From: Ruminococcus sp. CAG:382
GTDB lineage: Bacteria; Bacillota; Clostridia; Oscillospirales; CAG-382
Direction of reading: 5' to 3'
NCBI GenBank assembly: GCA_000433115.1
Contig: FR892131.1
Span: 1 to 11,424, forward strand
DNA: 11,424 bases
In this document: positions 5,746-11,424 of the stretch, in pieces
Position numbering within the stretch: the first letter of the stretch is position 1
How the letters are laid out: every line of letters starts with the position of its first letter
Made by a program: the position numbers and the translations under genes
The notes under the pieces: generated by a model
Seen by the model: only the letters and a program-made list of their open reading frames with translations
What the model was told of the DNA's origin: nothing
Databases searched by the model: none

Positions 5746-6819
5746 ATGAAAAAAAACATCATTACAAATATAAGCTCATCTTCCTCCGGACTTGCTTCTG
5801 TAAGCGAAGGAAAATTTTATTTTGACGCAAAAAACCATGTTTTTTCAATCGGCGGGATTACTCATCCGGATGAAAACAACAACGAATATTACCGTCTGAA
5901 TGCATTTGAGAAGGACAAGTATTCCGAAACAAATCGCGCTCTCGGCGACCATACTTCCGGAGGCAGCGTCAGATTTGTAACCGATGCGAAAGAGTTTTAC
6001 CTCAAGGTTACAATGCGTTCCGCCAGCACGGGAATGCAGCATTTCCCAAACCGCGGCGCATACGGCTTTGACGTGTATATCGGCAGCGGCAAGAACAGGC
6101 AATACCGCGGTAATATGATGCAGATGATGACCGATCCGCACGGCTTCGAAGACACTGTCACACTTCCGGAAGGCGAAAATGAGGTTATGATCGAGCTTCC
6201 GCTTTACGGCGGCATATCCGAGCTTCTCATCGGGTTCCCCGAAGGCGCAACAGTCAGCAAAGCGCCTGACAGAGCGATCGCCCCCGTCGCCTTCTACGGC
6301 TCATCGATAACTCAAGGCGGATGCGTCTCACGTCCCGGAAATATGTATTCCAACATAATTTGCCGTAAGCTTGACTGTGATTGCCTTAATCTTGGGTTTT
6401 CGGGTTCTGCATTCGGCGAACAATCGATTGCAGAGTATCTTGCGGGGCGCGATTTTTCGGCGTTTGTAATGGATTATGACTACAATGCCCGTTCACTCGA
6501 AGAACTTCAGAACACACATTCCGAGTTTTACAAAACCGTGCGTGCCGCACACACCGAAGAGCCGGTCATCATTGTTTCTCATCCCTACTATGCCGCCGAA
6601 AGCGAAGGAGACATAAAACGTAAAAACATACTCCGCGAAACGTATAGAAAGGCGATTGCAAACGAAGAAAATGTATATTTCGTTGACAGCGAAACTTTCT
6701 TCCCGCTTGAAATGCGCGATCTTTTCGCCGTTGACAACCTGCACCCGAACAGTCTCGGTCATTATTTTATGTACAAAGCCATTATGCCCACGCTGAAAAA
6801 AGCGCTGGAGGTCAAATAA
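5746..6819 (+). CDS. SGNH/GDSL-family hydrolase with N-terminal beta-rich domain
   Basis: This is a 357-residue serine hydrolase of the SGNH superfamily, probably an esterase or deacetylase; the substrate is unknown. The N-terminal part (about 20-175) carries no catalytic motif and looks beta-rich, in the manner of SGNH proteins with an accessory sandwich domain. The catalytic part starts at FYGSSITQGG (183-192). Block I is GSS instead of GDS, with Ser187 as the likely nucleophile. It continues with LGFSGSA (216-222, oxyanion Gly), MDYDYNA (242-248, block III Asn) and VDNLHPNSLGH (329-339), whose Asp330 and His333 complete the triad. There is no signal peptide; the N-terminus has a Ser-rich patch (10-14) but no hydrophobic core, so I infer a cytoplasmic enzyme. 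It is followed after two bases by the GtrA-family gene, so the two are co-transcribed. Sugar or glycan deacetylation is possible but unproven. Confidence 0.88.
   Translation: MKKNIITNISSSSSGLASVSEGKFYFDAKNHVFSIGGITHPDENNNEYYRLNAFEKDKYSETNRALGDHTSGGSVRFVTDAKEFYLKVTMRSASTGMQHFPNRGAYGFDVYIGSGKNRQYRGNMMQMMTDPHGFEDTVTLPEGENEVMIELPLYGGISELLIGFPEGATVSKAPDRAIAPVAFYGSSITQGGCVSRPGNMYSNIICRKLDCDCLNLGFSGSAFGEQSIAEYLAGRDFSAFVMDYDYNARSLEELQNTHSEFYKTVRAAHTEEPVIIVSHPYYAAESEGDIKRKNILRETYRKAIANEENVYFVDSETFFPLEMRDLFAVDNLHPNSLGHYFMYKAIMPTLKKALEVK
6807..6812 (+). promoter_or_regulatory. Ribosome binding site of the GtrA-family gene
   Basis: GGAGGT lies inside the last codons of the SGNH hydrolase gene, 9 bases before the ATG at 6822. 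This supports that start and coupled translation. Confidence 0.8.
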
Positions 6820-6821
6820 CA

Positions 6822-7289
6822 ATGAAGCTGACAGAGAGCAAAAAGCGTCTGCTTTTTGAATTCATAAGGTACTGTGCCGTCGGCGGAACGGCATTTCTGG
6901 TTGAAACCGCGACGCACTGGCTGCTTTGGAAATTTGTATTTACCGATACACAAAGCGGTGTGAATATTTTTATCGTTACAACAATCGGATTCCTCGTCGG
7001 ACTTGCCGTAAACTACATTCTGTCCGTCGTCTGGGTGTTCACCACCGAAAAGCAGCAAAAACAGGGTAAAACCGTAAAGGCATTCCTCATTTTCGCGCTG
7101 ATCGGACTGGTCGGTTACGGCATCAAGGTCCTGCTCATGTATCTCGGAGCGCTCTGCTTCGGCATTTCCTACTCCGATTTCAGTGCCGAAACCGTACCGC
7201 TTCAGTACTATGCGACGCACATCATTTCCGCCGGCATCGTTCTCGTATGGAACTATATCGGTCGCAAAGTAATTATATTCCGTAAATAA
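6822..7289 (+). CDS. GtrA-family membrane protein
   Basis: The 155-residue protein has the GtrA-like pattern of four membrane segments (about 13-33, 47-72, 86-112 and 130-147) with short loops. Conserved family pieces are FIRYCAVGGTAFLVE (14-28), VGLAVNYILSVVWVF (59-73) and VWNYIGRKVIIF (142-153). GtrA proteins are associated with synthesis or export of cell-surface polysaccharide and teichoic acid sugars; some are proposed to flip polyprenyl-linked sugars. The function of this member cannot be told from sequence. It starts two bases after the SGNH hydrolase stop with a strong ribosome site, and lepA follows after ten bases. No glycosyltransferase gene is present nearby, which is often the partner of GtrA proteins. 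Confidence 0.92.
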   Translation: MKLTESKKRLLFEFIRYCAVGGTAFLVETATHWLLWKFVFTDTQSGVNIFIVTTIGFLVGLAVNYILSVVWVFTTEKQQKQGKTVKAFLIFALIGLVGYGIKVLLMYLGALCFGISYSDFSAETVPLQYYATHIISAGIVLVWNYIGRKVIIFRK

Positions 7290-7299
7290 CAGGTATTCT

Positions 7300-9108
7300 A
7301 TGTACGACATTTCAAAGATACGCAATTTTTCAATCGTTGCTCATATTGACCACGGTAAATCAACGCTTGCGGACCGCCTTTTGGAGCTTACCTCCACTGT
7401 TTCGCAGCGCGAAATGGAGGACCGCATTCTCGACAATATGGAGCTTGAACGCGAACGCGGTATAACCATCAAAGCCCGTGCGGTAAGATTTCTTTACAAA
7501 GCCAAAGACGGCAACGAATATGCCATGAATCTTATCGACACTCCCGGTCATGTTGACTTCAACTATGAGGTCTCACGTTCGCTCAAGGCATGCGAGGGAG
7601 CGGTTCTCATCGTCGATGCAACACAAGGTGTTCAGGCGCAAACACTTGCGAATGCTTATCTTGCAATTGACAACGACCTCGAAATCATTCCTGTTGTCAA
7701 CAAGATAGACCTTGCTTCGGCAGATATTGACATGGCGAAGCGTGAAATTGAAGAAATCATCGGAATCCCTGCCGACGATGCACCATGTGTTTCTGCAAAA
7801 ACCGGCCTCAATGTTGCCGATGTGCTTGAAGCCGTTGTTAAAAACGTACCCGCGCCGAAGGGCGACATTAATAAACCGCTGACTGCACTTGTTTTCGATT
7901 CATATTACGACTCTTACAAGGGCGTAATCGTCTATTTCCGCGTAATGGATGGCTCCATCGGTGTTGGCGACAATATCCGGATGATGCACTCCGGTGCGGA
8001 ATTCACGGTAATTGAAGCAGGTACGCTTTCCCCGCTTGCGCTCACTCCACGCGACAGGCTTTACGCCGGCGAGGTCGGATATTTCACGGCAAGTATCAAA
8101 AACATTTCCGAAACAGAGGTTGGTGACACTATAACGGGTGTTGATAACCCTGCCTCCGAACCGCTTCCCGGCTTTAAAAAGGCGTTGCCGATGGTCTATG
8201 CCGGCATATATCCCGCAGATGGCGCCGATTACGGTACATTGAAGGACGCGCTCGAAAAACTTCGCCTCAACGACTCCGCATTTATTTTTGAACCCGAAAC
8301 TTCGATTGCGTTGGGTTTCGGCTTTCGTTGCGGATTTCTCGGACTCCTTCATATGGAGATCGTCGAAGAACGTCTTGAACGCGAGTTCAATCTGGAACTG
8401 ATAACAACTGCTCCGTCCGTTATATATGAAATAAAGCGTACTGACGGTACGACTGTGCGCATCGATAACCCGTCAAACTACCCGAACACCGAGGAAATCG
8501 ATACGGCATACGAACCTATTGTCAAGGCGTCGCTCATAACTCCAACTGAATATGTCGGATCAATTATGGATCTCTGCCAGGACAGACGCGGAAATTTCAT
8601 TAATATGACGTATATCGACACCAATCGCGCCGAGCTGCACTATGAGCTGCCGCTCAACGAGATAATCTATGACTTTTTCGACTGTCTGAAATCTCGCAGC
8701 AAAGGCTATGCGTCGCTTGATTATGAGCTTATCGGATATCATCCGTCAAAGCTCGTCAAACTCGACATACTTCTTAACGGCGAAATCGTCGATGCATTGT
8801 CATTCATAGTACATGCCGACAAGGTCAACACGCGAGCCCGCAAGATTGTCGAAAAACTCAAAGACAACATTCCGCGTCAGCTATTCGAAATACCGGTTCA
8901 GGCAGCAATAGGCGGTCGTGTAATCGCACGCGAAACAGTAAAGGCTCTGCGCAAGGATGTGCTTGCAAAGTGCTATGGCGGCGATATAACCCGTAAGAAA
9001 AAGCTGCTGGAAAAGCAGAAGGAAGGCAAAAAGCGCATGCGTTCCTTCGGTACGGTTGAAGTGCCGCCCGAAGCATTTATGGCTGTACTCAAGCTTGACA
9101 ATGAATAA
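7300..9108 (+). CDS. lepA: Translation elongation factor 4 (LepA), ribosome-associated GTPase
   Basis: LepA/EF4 is a GTPase that binds ribosomes and can back-translocate tRNAs; in vivo it has been tied to ribosome biogenesis and stress. The 602-residue length is standard. GTPase motifs are AHIDHGKST (14-22, P-loop), ERERGIT (50-56), DTPGH (80-84) and NKID (134-137). Domain II follows, then the EF-G-like domains III/V (GFRCGFLGLLHMEIVEERLE) and the LepA-specific C-terminus with KKLLEKQKEGKKRMRSFG and a VPPEAFMAVLK ending. The ATG at 7300 follows AGGT (7291-7294) and gives the expected family N-terminus (ISKIRNFSIVAHIDHG). It overlaps hemW by eight bases (ATGAATAA), the common lepA-hemW pairing of Firmicutes. 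No defects seen. Confidence 0.98.
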   Translation: MYDISKIRNFSIVAHIDHGKSTLADRLLELTSTVSQREMEDRILDNMELERERGITIKARAVRFLYKAKDGNEYAMNLIDTPGHVDFNYEVSRSLKACEGAVLIVDATQGVQAQTLANAYLAIDNDLEIIPVVNKIDLASADIDMAKREIEEIIGIPADDAPCVSAKTGLNVADVLEAVVKNVPAPKGDINKPLTALVFDSYYDSYKGVIVYFRVMDGSIGVGDNIRMMHSGAEFTVIEAGTLSPLALTPRDRLYAGEVGYFTASIKNISETEVGDTITGVDNPASEPLPGFKKALPMVYAGIYPADGADYGTLKDALEKLRLNDSAFIFEPETSIALGFGFRCGFLGLLHMEIVEERLEREFNLELITTAPSVIYEIKRTDGTTVRIDNPSNYPNTEEIDTAYEPIVKASLITPTEYVGSIMDLCQDRRGNFINMTYIDTNRAELHYELPLNEIIYDFFDCLKSRSKGYASLDYELIGYHPSKLVKLDILLNGEIVDALSFIVHADKVNTRARKIVEKLKDNIPRQLFEIPVQAAIGGRVIARETVKALRKDVLAKCYGGDITRKKKLLEKQKEGKKRMRSFGTVEVPPEAFMAVLKLDNE

Positions 9109-10189
9109 TAACTCACTTTACATCCACATTCCGTTCTGCAAGAAAAAATGCGCCTACTGCGCATTTTTCTCGCTTTGCCGTCCGCCGGTTAAGCTAATCG
9201 ACGACTATTTTGAAGCAATGTCAAGACAATTGACTTTGCTCCCCGAAACGCATTTTTCCACCGTATATTTCGGAGGAGGTACACCGACATACGCCGGTAC
9301 TGAAAGATGCGTGAAGCTCCTTGAGCTAATCGCAAAGCAACACAAAATCGACAGTGATGCCGAGATCACGATTGAAGCAAATCCCGCAACCGTGAGCGCA
9401 AGCGAACTTAAACAGCTACGCTCAAGCGGCTTCAATCGCATTTCAATAGGCTTGCAGTCGGCAAGCAATGATGTTCTTTCGGCTATGGGACGTGCACACA
9501 CAGTCAAAGATTTCACGGATTGTTACGAACGTTCGCTTGCAGCCGGCTTTTTTAACATTTCCGTTGACATAATTTTCGGTCTGCCACATGAATACGGAAG
9601 CGGACTCGATGAAACTTTGCATCTGCTGCAATCGCTTTCGCCGCCGCACATATCGGCGTATTCTCTTTCGGTGGAATGCGGAACCCGTTTATACAAACAA
9701 AAAGGAAGCCTGAGCTTCCCCGATGAGGGTGAGGAAGACGAAGAATATCGTGCTGTGTGCGCGGCTTTTTCGGATTACGAGCATTACGAGATATCGTCAT
9801 TTGCTAAAACAGGATTCAGGTCACGTCATAATTCCGCATACTGGAATCTGACCCACTACATCGGCATCGGCGCCGGAGCACATTCCTTCCATGACGGTAA
9901 GAGATTTTCGTATCCATGTGACGTGAAGCTTTTCATTGCCAAATCCACAGCCCCGTTCGGAAGCAGCAATTACTTTGACGCGGCGGCAGAAACCGCCCGT
10001 GATCTTGACGAAGAACGTATAATGCTCGGGCTTCGCACGTCGGACGGCGCACTGCTGAGCAAAGAGCAAGGCATAAAAGCCCAAACAGCTGTAAAAGCCG
10101 GACTGGCGGCATTCGACGGCGACCGGCTGATCCTGAATGAAACCGGATACCGTGTTTCAAATGAAATAATTGCCGAAATACTTGCATAA
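9101..10189 (+). CDS. hemW: Radical SAM heme chaperone HemW
   Basis: HemW is a radical-SAM-fold protein that binds a [4Fe-4S] cluster and heme and inserts heme into targets; older annotations call it oxygen-independent coproporphyrinogen III oxidase. The 362 residues contain CKKKCAYCAF (13-22). The cluster cysteines are Cys13, Cys17 and Cys20, with Phe22 in the position where true HemN has a fourth Cys. Other motifs are VYFGGGTPT (55-63), TIEANP (90-95), RISIGLQS (113-120), DIIFGLP (156-162), ISAYSLSVECGT (184-195), RHNSAYW (242-248) and GIGAGAHSF (255-263), then a short C-terminal winged segment. The longer in-frame start at 9056 lies inside lepA; the ATG at 9101 places the usual LYIHIPFC start correctly and overlaps the lepA stop. 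In many Firmicutes hrcA follows; here a terminator does. Confidence 0.95.
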   Translation: MNNNSLYIHIPFCKKKCAYCAFFSLCRPPVKLIDDYFEAMSRQLTLLPETHFSTVYFGGGTPTYAGTERCVKLLELIAKQHKIDSDAEITIEANPATVSASELKQLRSSGFNRISIGLQSASNDVLSAMGRAHTVKDFTDCYERSLAAGFFNISVDIIFGLPHEYGSGLDETLHLLQSLSPPHISAYSLSVECGTRLYKQKGSLSFPDEGEEDEEYRAVCAAFSDYEHYEISSFAKTGFRSRHNSAYWNLTHYIGIGAGAHSFHDGKRFSYPCDVKLFIAKSTAPFGSSNYFDAAAETARDLDEERIMLGLRTSDGALLSKEQGIKAQTAVKAGLAAFDGDRLILNETGYRVSNEIIAEILA

Positions 10190-10196
10190 CAGACAT

Positions 10197-10231
10197 AAAA
10201 ACAGCTCTGACGGTTTGCCAGAGCTGTTTTT
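10197..10231. terminator. Bidirectional Rho-independent terminator between hemW and tsf
   Basis: AAAAACAGCTCTG (10197-10209) pairs perfectly with CAGAGCTGTTTTT (10219-10231) around a 9-base loop. The A-tract and T-tract make it functional in both directions. It lies 7 bases after the hemW stop on the plus strand and 17 bases after the tsf stop on the minus strand, so it can end both converging transcripts. Confidence 0.92.
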
Positions 10232-10248
10232 AAATATGGTTTAATGGT

Positions 10249-11175
10249 TTAGCCTTTTACGAGCTTTTCGATTTCGCCTGCGAAATCGTCTTCTCTCTTT
10301 TCGATGCCTTCGCCGCGCTCATACTTAACGAAATCGGAGATCTTGATTTCGCCGCCGAGAGCCTTTGCGACGGATTCGGTATACTGTTTGACCTTCATGT
10401 CCTCTTCGCGAACATACTGCTGTTCATTGAGGCAGTTATTGTCGTAGAACTTTTCAAGTCTGCCGGTTACCATCTTTTCGATGACTGCGGCGGGCTTATT
10501 CTTGAGTTTTTCGTCGTTCTGGATCTGGTTCATGAGAATATCCTTCTCGCTGTCGAGAACAGACTGAGGAACGCAGCACTTGCAGACATAAGTGGGGTTC
10601 ATCGCAGCGATCTGCATGCAGATATTCTTTGCATATTCAACGAATTCGGGCTTGCTTTCAATGCCGTTTGTGGTTTCGAACTTGGCAACGACGCCGGCGC
10701 TTCCGCCGCCGTGAATATAAGTGCCGGTGACACCCTCAACAATTACGAAGCGTCTGACGGAGATATTCTCACCAATGGTGAAAATCTTATCTTTTACCTC
10801 TTCTTCAACGGTGTGTTCACTGCCGTCGAGCTTCGTTGCGAGAAGAGCAGCGACATCAGCGGGCTTGTTCTTTATGATTGTTGCGAGAATCTGCTTTACA
10901 AATTCTCTGAATGTTGCGTTATTTGCGACGAAGTCGGTTTCTGCGTTGACTTCAACCATTGCGGTGACGCCATCAGCCTGTGCAATGTCAACGACACCTT
11001 CAGCTGCAACTCTTGCAGCTTTCTTATCGGCGACCTGAAGACCCTTTTCACGAAGGAGCTTTACAGCCTCGTCGAAATTACCGTCAGCTTCAACAAGTGC
11101 TTTCTTGCACTCCATCATGCCGACGCCGGTCTTGGCTCTGAGAGCCATTACGTCTTTTGCGGGAATGTTAGCCAT
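10249..11175 (-). CDS. tsf: Elongation factor Ts
   Basis: EF-Ts is the guanine nucleotide exchange factor that recharges EF-Tu with GTP. The 308-residue protein starts with the UBA-like N-domain (KDVMALRAKTGVGMMECKKAL, 7-27) and AVKLLREKGL (37-46). The EF-Tu contact motif TDFVANN follows at 80-86, then the core and dimerisation subdomains, with the typical C-terminal DFVKYERGEG (281-290). The start ATG at 11175 follows AGGAGG (11183-11188) at 7 bases, 30 bases after the rpsB stop, so the two form the standard rpsB-tsf operon. The segment 197-203 (VCKCCVP) holds three cysteines (198, 200, 201) at the point where relatives usually have a non-Cys stretch before the conserved VP. No pyrH follows; the transcript ends at the hairpin. 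Confidence 0.98.
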   Translation of the reverse strand: MANIPAKDVMALRAKTGVGMMECKKALVEADGNFDEAVKLLREKGLQVADKKAARVAAEGVVDIAQADGVTAMVEVNAETDFVANNATFREFVKQILATIIKNKPADVAALLATKLDGSEHTVEEEVKDKIFTIGENISVRRFVIVEGVTGTYIHGGGSAGVVAKFETTNGIESKPEFVEYAKNICMQIAAMNPTYVCKCCVPQSVLDSEKDILMNQIQNDEKLKNKPAAVIEKMVTGRLEKFYDNNCLNEQQYVREEDMKVKQYTESVAKALGGEIKISDFVKYERGEGIEKREDDFAGEIEKLVKG

Positions 11176-11182
11176 GATTAGT

Positions 11183-11188
11183 CCTCCT
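11183..11188 (-). promoter_or_regulatory. Ribosome binding site of tsf
   Basis: AGGAGG on the minus strand lies 7 bases before the ATG at 11175, in the short rpsB-tsf spacer. It confirms the tsf start. Confidence 0.88.
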
Positions 11189-11205
11189 GTTTATCGGTCT
11201 TTGAA

Positions 11206-11424
11206 TTAGTCTTTTTCTTCAACTTTTTCTGCTTCTGCGGCAGCGTTATCTGCGTTATCGGCAGAAGAATCGGTGATCTGTTCACCCTGCTTGCCTTCAA
11301 TAACAGCGTCAGCCATGACGGAAGCAATGAGCTTGATTGCTCTGATAGCGTCATCGTTACCGGGAATGACATAGTCGATGACATCAGGGTCACAGTTGGT
11401 GTCTACAATGGAAACAACGGGAAT
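11206..11424 (-). CDS. rpsB: 30S ribosomal protein S2, C-terminal part (cut by window edge)
   Basis: Seventy-two codons plus a TAA stop are visible on the minus strand; the start lies beyond the window. The segment IPVVSIVDTNCDPD followed by DYVIPGNDDAIRAIKLI is the highly conserved S2 C-terminal half, and residues after about 40 of the fragment (VIEGKQGEQ) begin the family's variable tail. That tail ends in an Ala/Glu/Asp-rich stretch (AAAEAEKVEEKD), common in clostridial S2. S2 is a 30S subunit protein needed for S1 binding and initiation. Its position directly before tsf is the universal bacterial order. Confidence 0.97.
   Translation of the reverse strand: MPVVSIVDTNCDPDVIDYVIPGNDDAIRAIKLIASVMADAVIEGKQGEQITDSSADNADNAAAEAEKVEEKD

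Noticed and set aside
6762..7325. 187-codon open frame on the minus strand opposite the GtrA-family gene
   Set aside because: It is fully antisense to a clear membrane protein gene, has no ribosome site or family motif, and its composition is that expected of a reverse-frame shadow.
7900..8352. 150-codon minus-strand frame inside lepA
   Set aside because: lepA is complete and conserved across this stretch; the antisense frame shows no recognisable domain.
9101..10189. Calling HemW an oxygen-independent coproporphyrinogen III oxidase (HemN)
   Set aside because: The cluster motif is CxxxCxYCxF with Phe22, lacking the extra Cys of HemN, the protein is short, and lepA adjacency is typical of HemW.
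10711..11181. 156-codon plus-strand frame opposite tsf
   Set aside because: EF-Ts is intact on the other strand; the Cys/Ser-rich translation is typical of an antisense artefact.
1..11424. CRISPR array, tRNA genes, insertion sequences, phage or toxin-antitoxin genes
   Set aside because: I saw no regularly spaced repeats, cloverleaf-like segments, transposase motifs or small toxin-like pairs; the space is filled by the genes listed.

Overview
The window looks like chromosomal backbone DNA from a member of the Clostridia, probably an uncultured gut-type lineage related to Oscillospirales. That placement is an inference. It rests on the clostridial character of LepA, HemW, EF-Ts and separate SecD/SecF proteins, on strong AGGAGG-type ribosome binding sites, and on TTGAAA/TATAAT-like promoters. 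I found no tRNA, rRNA, insertion sequence, phage gene or CRISPR array. Coding density is very high; the largest non-coding gap is about 135 bases.

Layout. (1) 1-1502, minus strand: the start of secF (cut by the window edge) and complete secD, with their own promoter at 1566-1593. (2) 1614-5610, minus strand: a compact four-gene operon in the order deaminase (mtaD type), class II purine nucleoside phosphorylase, mtnA, YegS/DgkB-type lipid kinase. The first three genes overlap by 8 and 4 bases. A good promoter lies at 5627-5655. (3) 5746-10189, plus strand: SGNH hydrolase, GtrA-family membrane protein, lepA, hemW, with a divergent promoter at 5679-5707. (4) 10197-10231: a symmetrical hairpin terminator shared by two converging transcription units. 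(5) 10249-11424, minus strand: tsf and the 3' end of rpsB.

The most interesting part is region 2. The three overlapping genes spell out a deaminating route for recycling 5'-methylthioadenosine (and possibly 5'-deoxyadenosine). The deaminase gives methylthioinosine, the phosphorylase gives hypoxanthine plus methylthioribose-1-phosphate, and MtnA isomerises this to methylthioribulose-1-phosphate. The phosphorylase has the Glu/Asn pair typical of 6-oxopurine enzymes. However, it carries Gly244 where bacterial and human PNPs have the His that contacts the ribose 5'-OH, which fits a 5'-modified substrate. The aldolase or dehydratase needed for the next step is not in the window.

The two divergent promoters in the 135-base gap share a perfect 9-bp inverted repeat that contains both -35 boxes. 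This could be an operator or simply two similar promoters. The remaining genes serve protein export (SecDF), translation (S2, EF-Ts, LepA), heme trafficking (HemW) and the envelope (GtrA, lipid kinase).
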